Positions 1-8,338 are shown, counted from the stretch's first letter. The stretch: DNA of 64,000 nt from Sporolactobacillus kofuensis (GCF_042660205.1 NZ_JBHSTQ010000001.1:248001-312000); one strand, 5' to 3'. The notes: generated by a model not told the origin, from the sequence alone. Made by a program: numbers and translations.

Positions 1-933
1 AGTGATTGGCATGGCTGGATGGGTGACTGGACAGGGTTTATTCCACCACTGCCACATATTCTAGGTCATGAAATGAGCGGAGAAGTTGAAGAAATAGGGA
101 AAAATGTCCGGAATTTCAAAAAGGGCGATCGCGTGATTATACCCTTTACTCTTGGCGATGGAACATGCCCGCATTGTTTATCAGGTCACTCTAACGTTTG
201 TGATCATCAAGTCATGCCAGGCTTTACATATAACGGAGGTTTTGCTGAATACACACATGTGCCAAAAGCAGACAACAATCTTATGCATTTGCCGGATGGT
301 GTGAAATTCGTTGAAGCCAGCGCCATGGGTTGCCGATTCATGACTGCATTTCATGGGATAACTAGCCAAGGAAACGTGCGTCCTGGTGATTGGGTAGCAA
401 TTTTTGGTGCAGGAGGAGTTGGGCTTTCGGCAACCCAGATTTGCACAGCGATTGGTGCCAATGTCATTACAGTCGATATTTCCGATGATAAGTTACAATT
501 CGCGAAAAAAATCGGAGCAGTTGAAACGATAAATAGTAAAAACGAAAATCCTGCCGAAGCGATTAAAGAAATCACAAAAGGCGGAGCGCAAGTAGGGGTA
601 GATGCCCTAGGCATCCAAGAAACGATGCTTAATTCCATTCTGTGCCTTGATAAACGCGGCAGACATGTACAAATCGGTATGACTCCTTTCGGCGATAAAG
701 GTCATCTTAAAATCCCAGTTAATGATATCGTTCGTCGAGAAATCCAATTCAAAGGCTCTTTCGGCATGCCGATTTCTGAATTTCCAGGGATGTTGCAAAT
801 GGTGGAAAAAAAGCGTCTTGAACCTGGTGAATTAGTCACAAAGACCATTTCATTGGAAGATATTGATAAAGCGATTCATGATATGACAACATTTTCTGGA
901 TTTGGTGTTTCTGTGGTCACAAAATTTGATTGA
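1..933 (+). CDS. Zinc-type alcohol dehydrogenase, 5' truncated by window edge
   Basis: This is a medium-chain zinc-dependent alcohol dehydrogenase that would oxidise an alcohol with NAD(P). The frame is open from base 1 and reads SDWHGWMGDW before the first ATG at 19, which matches the catalytic-zinc region (CRSDWHG) of the family, so the real start lies outside the window. Visible parts are GHEMSGEV, a cysteine cluster CPHCLSGHSNVC for structural zinc, and the Rossmann motif GAGGVGLSATQI. The structural-zinc cluster shows three cysteines rather than the classical four. Substrate cannot be assigned. A bidirectional-looking hairpin at 971-1017 separates it from the convergent DUF4173 gene. Confidence 0.9.
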   Translation, partial: SDWHGWMGDWTGFIPPLPHILGHEMSGEVEEIGKNVRNFKKGDRVIIPFTLGDGTCPHCLSGHSNVCDHQVMPGFTYNGGFAEYTHVPKADNNLMHLPDGVKFVEASAMGCRFMTAFHGITSQGNVRPGDWVAIFGAGGVGLSATQICTAIGANVITVDISDDKLQFAKKIGAVETINSKNENPAEAIKEITKGGAQVGVDALGIQETMLNSILCLDKRGRHVQIGMTPFGDKGHLKIPVNDIVRREIQFKGSFGMPISEFPGMLQMVEKKRLEPGELVTKTISLEDIDKAIHDMTTFSGFGVSVVTKFD

Positions 934-970
934 GAAACGACCTGGCGTGTGCAGAATACAAACGATGATG

Positions 971-1017
971 AAAAACGGACAGACCTCTAAATGAAGAGAT
1001 CCGTCCGTTTATTTTTT
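971..1017. terminator. Rho-independent terminator between convergent genes
   Basis: The arms AAACGGAC and GTCCGTTT flank an inner partly paired segment and are followed by ATTTTTTATT. It lies between the stops of the alcohol dehydrogenase and the convergent DUF4173 gene and could serve both. Confidence 0.8.
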
Positions 1018-1033
1018 ATTAATTGTCTATCTC

Positions 1034-2581
1034 TCAGTAATCGTAACTCTTGTCATAATGTAACTTTTCTTGAGACAAAAGCCGTTTTGCGTGATAAGAC
1101 GAGAAATTAAAGGATTGCCAATCCATTTTATTGAGTTCTTGTTTTCGCTCGTATAAGTAATTCTCTATCGGTCCGGCAATCTGGTCGTCCTTCGCGTGAA
1201 GAAGACGAATCATGCCGGGAACAGCATCATCTGAGAGCTCCGTAAGATATCCGATATCAATTTTTCCGGTGTGTTCGTACCGATCAATGTTCCATTTCGT
1301 GATGAACGCATCAATAGTCGTAAAATTAATCAGAACCAATGCTGTAATACCGGTGAGTACATAGCATTTAAAGAGATTCATTCGCCCATTCCAGATTCTT
1401 ACTAAGGTGAACATAACCAGTACAAACAAGAAGATCATAAAGGCATGGGTAAACACCCGTAAATAAGTGTACCCATACATTTGTTCATAAAGGTACATAC
1501 GAACAAACGCAGACACCAACATAATTAGTGTGCAGAAAACGAGTAAAGTTTCCAGTGCCTGCATCATACGATTCATTCTGGTAGTTCCTTTTTTTGTACA
1601 ATAGATCAAGAGTAGCAAGATGCTGAAATTAATCAAGGTCACGAGAACTAACTCGAAAAACCCTCTGCGCGCATATTGGGCATAGGTAAATTCAGCAGGA
1701 AGCGCGAATGAAAAGCCACCAAATAAATAAGAGAATTGAATCAATGTAAAGAGCACATAAATGGCATTGATCATGCTAAGTAGTGTACTCGAGATGACCT
1801 GATCAAGGCTGCTTCTTAATGACACAACATGATCCCTATCTTCAAAGACAATGCGCTTTATTTTCGGCTTCCTCATTAAACTCCAAATGTAACTGAACGA
1901 GAGCAATGTAATCACGGTACTAAAGATTGTTCTCGGTATCAACGTTTCAAAAGGAATATGAATAAAAATGTTCGGCAATGCGTCGACCATAGAATTAAAA
2001 ATTTGATCAGCCGATGCCAGCAATGCAACAATCACAGCTACAAGTGGAACTGCAACAAGGATACCGATAGTAATCTTAAAAAAATTACTTTCCTTCTTTG
2101 TGCCCATTCCTTGACTCAATTTTTTACTAATCAATTGTAAAGGAAGCGCCATAAAAACAAATGGCCGATAGAGGAACCCAAGGAATAAATCACCAATTGC
2201 ATGATATGGAGACCATGCGCCCCTTGCTTTGTTTGCCGACCAAGTGGTTTGCATTACGATTAAAATTGGAATTGCAATAAAATTAATTGCATAGAACACC
2301 TTATTTGAAAAAATAAGATACGTTAAAGACAGAAGAACCACAGGAATCATCAAAAAACCTGCAAAATTCTTTTCTACAGTACTCTGTGTGTTCCAAAGAA
2401 ATATGCCGTAGAAAGCAAGAACGAAAATCGGATAAGAAAGACCCAGATTTCGATCAAAGAACAGCACATTGGCCAGAATGCCTAGTAACATGGAACAAAG
2501 AAACAGTTTGCCGCTCCTGGTTTGTAACATTGAAAACGACTGTACCCGCCCCAAGCTACTCTTTGATGCTAATTTTTTCAC
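1034..2581 (-). CDS. DUF4173 multi-pass membrane protein
   Basis: Uncharacterised polytopic membrane protein of about 515 residues with roughly ten or more hydrophobic segments. The middle YAQYARRGFFELVLVTLINF segment and the C-terminal NIDRYEHTGKIDIGYL segment are typical of the DUF4173 family. No biochemical role is known to me. I chose the GTG at 2581 because AGGAGG (2591-2596 on the complement) sits nine bases upstream. The open frame extends to 2629, but the extra N-terminus is hydrophilic and lacks a Shine-Dalgarno sequence. A TATAAT box lies at 2671-2676 in the AT-rich leader. The gene appears monocistronic and converges on the alcohol dehydrogenase. Confidence 0.8.
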   Translation of the reverse strand: MKKLASKSSLGRVQSFSMLQTRSGKLFLCSMLLGILANVLFFDRNLGLSYPIFVLAFYGIFLWNTQSTVEKNFAGFLMIPVVLLSLTYLIFSNKVFYAINFIAIPILIVMQTTWSANKARGAWSPYHAIGDLFLGFLYRPFVFMALPLQLISKKLSQGMGTKKESNFFKITIGILVAVPLVAVIVALLASADQIFNSMVDALPNIFIHIPFETLIPRTIFSTVITLLSFSYIWSLMRKPKIKRIVFEDRDHVVSLRSSLDQVISSTLLSMINAIYVLFTLIQFSYLFGGFSFALPAEFTYAQYARRGFFELVLVTLINFSILLLLIYCTKKGTTRMNRMMQALETLLVFCTLIMLVSAFVRMYLYEQMYGYTYLRVFTHAFMIFLFVLVMFTLVRIWNGRMNLFKCYVLTGITALVLINFTTIDAFITKWNIDRYEHTGKIDIGYLTELSDDAVPGMIRLLHAKDDQIAGPIENYLYERKQELNKMDWQSFNFSSYHAKRLLSQEKLHYDKSYDY

Positions 2582-2629
2582 TTTGCACACCCTCCTATTG
2601 CTAGATCCAGCCTGCAACGCCTTGATCAC

Positions 2630-2985
2630 GCGAAACCTGCTCGATTTTGCTCGCCCCTTTTTTCAATGTGATTATAACATAATAATTATTGAATAACAGT
2701 ATTTATTTATCGTTTTTCAATAATTTATTTCTGTTTATTAATAAACTTTAAGATTAATTAACGGATCATAACAATCAATAAATGGGGACACAAGCTAAGC
2801 TCTTGAACATATTCACTGATTTCTTTACCGATTTATTAAATTTTGTTCGGTATAAAAGGTATGGTACATAGAAATAGTGCACATAATGTTAGTGAGTCAA
2901 TAACAGTTCAGGTTATTATTTTGTGAAAAACAGGTAAAATGGACAGATCAGCAAATAAAAATAGGCTTGATCTGTATGTTTCCGA
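2630..2985. other. AT-rich intergenic region
   Basis: No convincing gene is seen. It holds a TATAAT on the minus strand (2671-2676) for the DUF4173 gene and a perfect 8-bp inverted repeat, ACAGATCA at 2943-2950 with TGATCTGT at 2968-2975, just upstream of the next promoter. The inverted repeat has no U-run, so it may be an operator rather than a terminator. Confidence 0.5.
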
Positions 2986-2986
2986 C

Positions 2987-3037
2987 TTGCATCGGACATA
3001 AAAGAAAGGATATAATATAGTTGTGAAAGCGCTATCA
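2987..3037 (+). promoter_or_regulatory. Sigma-A promoter with a perfect cre (CcpA) site
   Basis: TTGCAT at 2987-2992, an 18-bp spacer and TATAAT at 3011-3016 form a good promoter. TGAAAGCGCTATCA at 3024-3037 fits every position of the cre consensus TGWAARCGYTWWCW. It covers the expected transcription start, a position typical of CcpA repression. Confidence 0.8.
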
Positions 3038-3062
3038 TTATTAATTAGGGAGCGTGACCTTT

Positions 3063-3158
3063 ATGGTTATCATTGGTATTTTCGGATCAATTTGTGTAGC
3101 CCTTCCTGTCGTTGCCGCTGTGATCTGGGATCGTTATCATACACGTGCTCAATCGTGA
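3063..3158 (+). CDS. Small single-pass membrane peptide, 31 aa, cre-controlled
   Basis: An open frame of 31 codons begins MVIIGIFGSICVALPVV and ends in a short charged tail. It is one hydrophobic helix followed by WDRYHTRAQS. Support is positional: a strong promoter with a perfect cre site lies just upstream (2987-3037), a weak GGGAG lies about 9 bases before the ATG, and a terminator follows at 3207-3246. This makes a complete transcription unit of about 220 bases. I do not recognise the peptide. A regulatory RNA that happens to contain this frame is the alternative. Confidence 0.55.
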   Translation: MVIIGIFGSICVALPVVAAVIWDRYHTRAQS

Positions 3159-3206
3159 GTTCATCCCAATTCTTTATCATATAAAGTCTCGAAAAAAAAG
3201 CAAATC

Positions 3207-3246
3207 GCTCATGCCCGAAAATACGGACATGAGCTTTTCATTTTTC
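3207..3246. terminator. Bidirectional terminator
   Basis: GCTCATG at 3207 pairs with CATGAGC ending at 3234, followed by TTTTCATTTTT. A run of A on the left gives a U-tract on the other strand, so it can end both the 31-aa unit and the converging 3D-domain gene. Confidence 0.8.
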
Positions 3247-3253
3247 TGCGTGA

Positions 3254-3616
3254 TTAATTATGATACACTCGAATCTTTACCTTTTTCCTACCCCAAATAA
3301 TTGCTTGCTTCTTCGTCTTAAAATGAACATCAATAATCTTTCCTTTAATCCGACCGCCGACATCACGAGCGATCGCATAACCGTAACCCGGGATATAAAC
3401 TTTTGATCCAAGTGGGATAACACGAGGATCTACTGCAATTGCTTTTGCTTTTGGATACTTTCGGTAATCGAACCCGGTCGCAGTGCGTCCGAGTTCACAA
3501 TAGGAAGTCGCGCTGACTGTAATATTTTTATATTTGGTTTTCGCTGTTGCAGAATTTTGAGGGAGACTTGAGAACAAGACAATGATCGCGGCAATTAAAA
3601 TAATAATCTTTTTCAT
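3254..3616 (-). CDS. Secreted 3D-domain protein
   Basis: A 120-residue protein with an N-terminal signal peptide (MKKIIILIAAIIVLFSSL, cleaved around residues 23-26) and a single 3D domain, named for three conserved aspartates. The aspartates are visible in AVDPRVIPLG, ARDVGG and IIDVHF. The fold is a double-psi beta barrel related to lytic transglycosylases such as MltA, and B. subtilis YuiC and YocH carry it. A role in peptidoglycan remodelling outside the membrane is likely from the family. AAGGA lies about 10 bases upstream of the ATG. It stands alone and converges on the small cre-controlled unit. Confidence 0.85.
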   Translation of the reverse strand: MKKIIILIAAIIVLFSSLPQNSATAKTKYKNITVSATSYCELGRTATGFDYRKYPKAKAIAVDPRVIPLGSKVYIPGYGYAIARDVGGRIKGKIIDVHFKTKKQAIIWGRKKVKIRVYHN

Positions 3617-3770
3617 GTCATCGACATCCTTTGTTTTTCGTCTGCCTCTAATTTAACAATTTAATGTAACAGCCATGTATCACGACTGTTCCCGTTTGAT
3701 TACAGCACGATGACAAAGCCGTTGCATTACCTGAACATAGGTCAATAGTTTGCTTAACAGGAGAAAAATT

Positions 3771-3893
3771 GTGGGTGGATCGTTATTTTTTAAGCGAATT
3801 CTGAAGAAGAAGCACGAAGATTGGTGGAAGAAACTTCCTGCCGTATCAAATGCCATAATGACTGTTGCGCTTTACCTTTGCATGTGGCATTGA
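3771..3893 (+). CDS. Possible small protein, 40 aa
   Basis: An AGGAG seven bases before a GTG at 3771 opens a 40-codon frame with a basic N-terminal half (KRILKKKHEDWWKK) and a short hydrophobic end. Its TGA overlaps by one base the ATG of a following 39-codon frame (3893-4012), which ends just before the unrecognised ORF at 4073. It may be a real small operon or the decayed remains of one. I recognise none of these products. Confidence 0.3.
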   Translation: MGGSLFFKRILKKKHEDWWKKLPAVSNAIMTVALYLCMWH

Positions 3894-4072
3894 TGAATCG
3901 AACGATAATGTCGATTGATTGTACGGATTCGGTGAAAATAAATGTCATAAGAATCATCACCAAGGTAAAAAAATGCCAAATTGTTGCATTCCCCCTATAC
4001 ATAAGTTCATAATAAGAACGTCTGAAGGGTATTCTTGTTTATTAAACTTGATGCCTGTCACTAATAGAAACA

Positions 4073-4540
4073 ATGATTTTAGGAGACAGCACCGCTCAGA
4101 AATTGATTTCGAACGGTTTGGGGGTATTAAAAATACAATTAGAGCCAACACGTGTTGTGCAGCTACCTTTTATTGCTGATTTAAAGGGCGCATTAATCAA
4201 CACTGAAAATTGTAACCACGACAATTATTATCCATACACGATACATTCAGGTGATCATCTCTTTTCGAGAACATTTGCATTGGACAGCCTCAATGTAGAC
4301 ATCACCGATTACTTAGGAATTCGTCATTTTCCAGTTTGGATCATTGAACAACGCAACCTATTCATTGAGGGTGATCGAGTCGTGATCCAAACAACTGATC
4401 ATCGACTTTTTGCAGGAAAATCTAAATTACTGTCAAGTACATCATTGATACTCCGTAATCATGAAGATGTAAATTGTGAAGTATTAGACTTTTCTTCGAT
4501 TCACTTTATTGGCCGATTTGCACGTGGCATTAGCATGTAA
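4073..4540 (+). CDS. Hypothetical protein, 155 aa
   Basis: An uncharacterised soluble protein with no signal peptide and no membrane segment. The open frame has ordinary codon use, with a hydrophobic-rich middle (HFPVWIIEQRNLFIEGDRVV) suggesting a beta-rich fold. The ATG at 4073 has no clear Shine-Dalgarno sequence; TAGGAG occurs just inside the frame, so the start could be a downstream TTG at 4100, though the spacing is too long. Short frames upstream (3771-4012) may be related. A strong terminator follows at 4602-4634. I do not recognise the family. Confidence 0.5.
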   Translation: MILGDSTAQKLISNGLGVLKIQLEPTRVVQLPFIADLKGALINTENCNHDNYYPYTIHSGDHLFSRTFALDSLNVDITDYLGIRHFPVWIIEQRNLFIEGDRVVIQTTDHRLFAGKSKLLSSTSLILRNHEDVNCEVLDFSSIHFIGRFARGISM

Positions 4541-4601
4541 TCCTTTCACTTATGTTGTGCCTCGTTCAACCATTACAAATACTTTTCTATCTTTTCAAGA
4601 C

Positions 4602-4634
4602 AGAGGATGCTGTTCAAGCGCATCCTCTTTTTTC
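4602..4634. terminator. Rho-independent terminator
   Basis: AGAGGATGC and GCATCCTCT flank a short loop, followed by a T-run to 4633. It lies between the 155-aa ORF and the convergent ligD polymerase gene. Confidence 0.85.
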
Positions 4635-4670
4635 ATCAACAGCATAAATGGCCCGCTCGATAAATACCAA

Positions 4671-5582
4671 TTATTTTGCTGATGCCTCTAACCGCTTTAA
4701 CTTGTTAATAATTGGAACCAAGAATGGATTTTCTTGTTCATCATAGCCTTTCATTGGATCAATCCCTTTTACGAGCCGATCCAGCACTACAGACAAGCTA
4801 TAGTTCTCTATTTTGAGTGATGCATTGACCTCTTGCCAATATAAAGGTGCAGCGATGGTTGCCCCTTCCTTTCCTCGTGGTGAATACGGACATATCAACG
4901 TCTTTCCCTCTGCATGCTGCACATAATCAATGTACAGACGACCTCCGCGATTCTTTTTTAGGCGCTCAATCGTGAACTTATCTGGAAATTTTTTGACCAA
5001 TATTTGAGCAATTGATGCTGTAAAAAGTCGTGTATCTGAATAACTAAGATTAAGCCTTGCTATGGGAAGATGAATTTGAATCCCTCTACTCCCCGAAAGC
5101 TTTGGAAAACTAATGATGGATAATCGATCAAAAATTTCCTTCATCGCTTCTGCAGCTTGAATCGCAAGTGCGAAAGATGAACGGTCAGGCGGATCGAGAT
5201 CAAAAACAATTTCAACAGGTCGCTCGGAATTAATTTTCTGAAAGGGAATATGATATTCAATCGCCAGCTGATTTCCGAGCCAAAGTAGCGTCTCTACATC
5301 ATTACAGATTATTGACCGTCTGCCGTCCTCTTCTACGGTTTGTATGAACTCCGGTGCATAATCCGGACAGTTTTTTTGAAAAAAAGATGCACCTGGAACG
5401 CCGTGCGGAAAGCGAATCGTAGTTAACGCGCGATTCGAAAGAAAGGGAAGCATGAATGGCGCTGCGCACTCTAAATAGGTAATTAAGTGCTTCTTTTGAA
5501 TGAGCGGTTGAGACCAAATGATCTTTTCCGGATGAGTAATCATCCTGTTCGGATTCGTCTGTATCTGTTTCAGGGTCTTCAT
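4671..5582 (-). CDS. ligD-pol: LigD polymerase domain (primase-polymerase) as a separate protein
   Basis: An archaeo-eukaryotic primase-type polymerase of bacterial non-homologous end joining, which fills or extends broken ends before ligation. The catalytic pair is in IVFDLDPPD (Asp128 and Asp130) and the family motif KLSGSRGIQIHLPI lies near residues 161-174. In Bacillus this domain is fused C-terminal to the ligase. Here it is an independent 303-residue protein. I start it at the ATG at 5582, with AGGAGG seven bases upstream inside the end of the ligase gene. The ligase TGA is two bases before this ATG, so translation is probably coupled. Confidence 0.85.
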   Translation of the reverse strand: MKTLKQIQTNPNRMITHPEKIIWSQPLIQKKHLITYLECAAPFMLPFLSNRALTTIRFPHGVPGASFFQKNCPDYAPEFIQTVEEDGRRSIICNDVETLLWLGNQLAIEYHIPFQKINSERPVEIVFDLDPPDRSSFALAIQAAEAMKEIFDRLSIISFPKLSGSRGIQIHLPIARLNLSYSDTRLFTASIAQILVKKFPDKFTIERLKKNRGGRLYIDYVQHAEGKTLICPYSPRGKEGATIAAPLYWQEVNASLKIENYSLSVVLDRLVKGIDPMKGYDEQENPFLVPIINKLKRLEASAK

Positions 5583-5584
5583 AC

Positions 5585-6532
5585 TCAATCCTCCTCAAAT
5601 CGGCATTGAAGAGGATCAGTCTGTACAAAAGCTTGAATGATGGGTTGTCTCAGAGCGTGACCCGTAGTCCATTCACTAAATGTGACTTTTACTGTTAAGA
5701 CGGGTTGCAACCATTGAGTACTTTTTACGCGAAGAGGTATCTTCAGAAACGGTCGTACTTCGCTTCTCAGTGACTCAGTAACTTTTGTAATGACTTTCCA
5801 GTCTTCATGCGTTAGCTTACCCGTTCCTGCACGCCCGATATAGATCAGTTGTTTCTTCTGATTATAAAGACCAAGTAAGAGTGCATTGACAGATCCATCC
5901 CGATAGGTGACACCACCAACAACCGCGATGATATCCTCCACTTTCTTTATTTTACGCCAGTTCGCATTCTTCCCATGAATGAGATACGGACTGTTTCTTT
6001 TTTTTGAGACAATGCCTTCCAGATCCTGTTTTCGTGCAACATCGAATAACGTCCGGCCGTCTTCATAACTTGGCACGAGTTGGATCCGATCAGTGACACG
6101 AATGATCTTCTGAAGCAATGCTGCACGTTCGAAAAAGGGTCTTTCAGTAAGCCACTTGCCATCACAATAGAGCATATCAAAAATCATGTATGTGACTGGT
6201 ATTGCATTGAGCAATTGAGGTACGCGGGCAAAATGCCGAATACCATCACGTTTCATCACCTCATGAAACGAAGGCTTCCCCTGATCATTTAATGCGATAA
6301 CTTCACCATCCAAGATAAATGAGTGACTCTGAACAAAAGTATCAGTCTCGAGCAATTCAGGATATACAGAAGTTCGTTCATTTTTTCTTCGGTTAAATAA
6401 CCGCACTTCATGTCCATCACAATAGGTCAGGATCCGGACTCCATCCCATTTTATTTGATGCACCCATTCATCGCCTTCGGGGATCGCTTCTCCTTTAATC
6501 GGTTCAAAGGGTACAATAGGTTGAAGATTCAT
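5585..6532 (-). CDS. ligD: LigD ATP-dependent DNA ligase domain protein
   Basis: Seals double-strand breaks together with Ku. It has the nucleotidyltransferase motifs in order: KWDG with adenylated Lys28, FILDGEV near 73-79, EGIVSKK near 172-178 and WRKIK near 192-196, followed by an OB-fold region. At 315 residues it is only the ligase half of a Bacillus-type LigD (about 600 residues); the polymerase half is the next gene. There is no phosphoesterase domain. It begins three bases after the ku stop and lies in a ku-lig-pol operon. Confidence 0.9.
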   Translation of the reverse strand: MNLQPIVPFEPIKGEAIPEGDEWVHQIKWDGVRILTYCDGHEVRLFNRRKNERTSVYPELLETDTFVQSHSFILDGEVIALNDQGKPSFHEVMKRDGIRHFARVPQLLNAIPVTYMIFDMLYCDGKWLTERPFFERAALLQKIIRVTDRIQLVPSYEDGRTLFDVARKQDLEGIVSKKRNSPYLIHGKNANWRKIKKVEDIIAVVGGVTYRDGSVNALLLGLYNQKKQLIYIGRAGTGKLTHEDWKVITKVTESLRSEVRPFLKIPLRVKSTQWLQPVLTVKVTFSEWTTGHALRQPIIQAFVQTDPLQCRFEED

Positions 6533-6535
6533 AGT

Positions 6536-7351
6536 TCAGACCGTCTTTCTTCGCCTTGTCGTTGTTTTCCGTTTCGGCTTTGTTTCTTTGACACTGGCCT
6601 CCAACGCGGAAAGCAAATCCACCACATTGTGCTGCGCCACTTTGTCCTTCTTCTGTTCAACCGGTATTCCGGATACCTTTTCTTCAATCAATTTCTCGAG
6701 CTTCAAGCGATAATCATCTTTATATTGATCGGGTTTAAATTCAGTTGTTAGTTGATTAATGAGTTGATTGGCAATGTCCATTTCCTTTTGCGCATTTTCC
6801 GCAGTTAAATCTCCTAGCCCGGGTACTTCCTGAATCTTACGCACTTCGTCCGGATAATAGAGTGTCTCTAGAAGCATGCCGTTTTCAAAACTGCGAATAG
6901 CAGCGAGATGTTGCTTGGATCGAATAATAATATTGGCAATTCCGATTTTCTCAGAATCCTGAATCGCCTGTTTCAACAAGGAAAAAGCACGCAATCCATT
7001 TCCACTGTCCGGTCCGATAAAATAGGATTTCTCATAATAAATCGGATCGATTTCACTCAACTTCACAAAATTAATGATCTCAATATGTTTATCTACATCT
7101 TCTTGCAGATCATCAAGTTCTTTTTCACTGAGCGCAACAAACTGGCCGGGTGTATATTCGTAACCTTTAATGATGTCTTCGTTTGCGACTGCTTTTCCGC
7201 ACTTTGAGCATGTTCGTGTGTAGTTAATTGGTGACATACATTCCTTATGAAGCATGCGTAAGCGGATATCTTTATCTTCTGTTGCCGTATATAACTTTAT
7301 TGGAATATAGACGAGACCAAACTGAATCGATCCCTTCCACATTGTACGCAT
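6536..7351 (-). CDS. ku: Non-homologous end-joining protein Ku
   Basis: Bacterial Ku, a homodimeric ring that binds DNA ends and recruits LigD. The sequence begins MRTMWKGSIQFGLVYIPIKL, the family signature, and ends in a strongly basic tail (KPKRKTTTRRRK) that in other species binds DNA and stimulates ligation. The CSKCGK segment is also typical. Length is 271 residues. The start at 7351 follows GAGGTGAGGATC; the open frame extends ten codons further without merit. It is first in the operon with the ligase and polymerase genes. In Bacillus this set acts in spores, where only one chromosome copy is present. Confidence 0.92.
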   Translation of the reverse strand: MRTMWKGSIQFGLVYIPIKLYTATEDKDIRLRMLHKECMSPINYTRTCSKCGKAVANEDIIKGYEYTPGQFVALSEKELDDLQEDVDKHIEIINFVKLSEIDPIYYEKSYFIGPDSGNGLRAFSLLKQAIQDSEKIGIANIIIRSKQHLAAIRSFENGMLLETLYYPDEVRKIQEVPGLGDLTAENAQKEMDIANQLINQLTTEFKPDQYKDDYRLKLEKLIEEKVSGIPVEQKKDKVAQHNVVDLLSALEASVKETKPKRKTTTRRRKTV

Positions 7352-7413
7352 GATCCTCACCTCGGATCTTAGTATGCACACATTCGATCAGCGTATGAGC
7401 TGATAATTCTTAA

Positions 7414-7590
7414 AATGAGAAAAACTTGGTAGAAAAACTTTGATTCATCACTTATGCTTCGATTGCTCGCTTGCCGCGGGCGATCCGTGAGCCTCCTCGT
7501 TCAGGTAAAAATCTGCGGGGTCTCACTTGGCTCGCGATCATCTGGAACAGTCCCGCAGGCGTCTCGCATCTTCGCTGTATTTTTGCACAA
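7414..7590 (+). repeat. Interspersed GC-rich repeat, copy R1 (complete core)
   Basis: The core at 7454-7577 runs from GCTTCGATTGCTCGCTTGCC to GTCTCGCATCTTCGC. The left segment carries AAAAACTTGGTAGAAAAA. Arms GTGAG (left) and CTCAC (right) can pair, as can CTGCGGG and CCCGCAG. It lies upstream of ku. Orientation is given by the core sequence and matches the other copies. Confidence 0.85.
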
Positions 7591-7720
7591 AAAATCCACT
7601 TCACACGCGTGGAAAGCGGAACAAAAAAGATGTTGCTCTCTATTAGAAACAAAGGGCAATTCATAAAATGCAACGAGGACTATCTACTTGCACATGATTT
7701 GGTTCCTTTCATTCATGACG

Positions 7721-7795
7721 AAAAAAAGGGCCCTTTATGCAAGGACCTAAAAGGGGGGTTATTGCTTTCACAAGTTACACTAGTAGCATAACAAA
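7721..7795 (-). ncRNA. Terminator of the small-ORF unit or a short C-rich sRNA
   Basis: On the minus strand GGTCCTT and AAGGGCC form a stem (with one G-U pair) followed by CTTTTTTT. A run of six C lies single-stranded just before it. C-rich loops before a terminator resemble Gram-positive regulatory RNAs such as FsrA or RsaE, but it could simply end the transcript of the two small ORFs upstream (8254-7959). No clear promoter of its own was found. Confidence 0.35.
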
Positions 7796-7958
7796 GAATG
7801 AATAATTATTCTATATATTTTCACAAATTAATTATTACAATAATATTTTTTCCTTATTAGTCTTTCTTTTTGCCGTTTGATCCAGCTCAAGTTATTTCTG
7901 AATAAATACAGTTTATTTGATTTTAGCAAGCTTCATTCAGTTAAACAATGATGAAAAT

Positions 7959-8054
7959 TCACAATAAAGCCATCAATAAACTAATAACAACTACCCAAAA
8001 CGGAATACAGAGTACCATTGCCCACATGGCGCCTTTAAAGAAGTTGCCCTCCAT
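7959..8054 (-). CDS. Small single-pass membrane peptide, 31 aa
   Basis: GAGGTGG stands five to six bases before an ATG at 8054 that opens 31 codons. The peptide begins MEGNFFKGAMWAMV and continues as one hydrophobic helix (CIPFWVVVISLLMALL). The strong ribosome site and clean helix support a real membrane peptide. It lies about 80 bases after another small ORF (8132-8254) and before the hairpin at 7721. Family unknown to me. Confidence 0.55.
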   Translation of the reverse strand: MEGNFFKGAMWAMVLCIPFWVVVISLLMALL

Positions 8055-8131
8055 AATACCACCTCATTCTGCCGGTCTGTTTCTGCTAACTTTTGGCAGT
8101 ATGTCCATTTCCATGATCAGAAATACTTTGA

Positions 8132-8254
8132 TTACTCAAGAAAAGGGTTGTGAAAGAGGCTTTTTTGCTCCTTCATTTCCCCATTCAATTCATTCTGAAC
8201 AAACATAATATGTATTATCAGGCAAAAGAGTTCATGATGTCTGATAACCGCCAT
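8132..8254 (-). CDS. Small hypothetical protein, 40 aa
   Basis: GAGGAGGG followed by eight bases and ATG at 8254 is an excellent start. The product begins MAVIRHHELFCLIIHIM and ends KSLFHNPFLE. It has a short hydrophobic stretch but is not clearly a membrane helix. It lies just after the ysnB terminator and before the 31-aa membrane peptide, so both may be one small operon. No family is recognised. Confidence 0.45.
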   Translation of the reverse strand: MAVIRHHELFCLIIHIMFVQNELNGEMKEQKSLFHNPFLE

Positions 8255-8301
8255 ATGAGTGTCCCTCCTCTTCACTCCGTTACGAAGCGGTGCATTTCCG
8301 C

Positions 8302-8338
8302 AAAAAAGAGAACCGGACTGGAATCCGGTTCTCTTTTC
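8302..8338. terminator. Terminator of the rph-rdgB-ysnB operon
   Basis: GAGAACCGGA and TCCGGTTCTC flank a six-base loop, with an A-run on one side and TTTT on the other, so it can work on both strands. On the minus strand it ends ysnB. Confidence 0.85.

Noticed and set aside
2782..2871. 29-codon plus-strand frame
   Set aside because: It has an ATG but no ribosome site and AT-rich random-like composition.
7454..7791. Open frames of 70-106 codons on both strands across repeat R1
   Set aside because: They lie in the repeat core, have no ribosome sites, and the same regions in other copies are not open in the same way.
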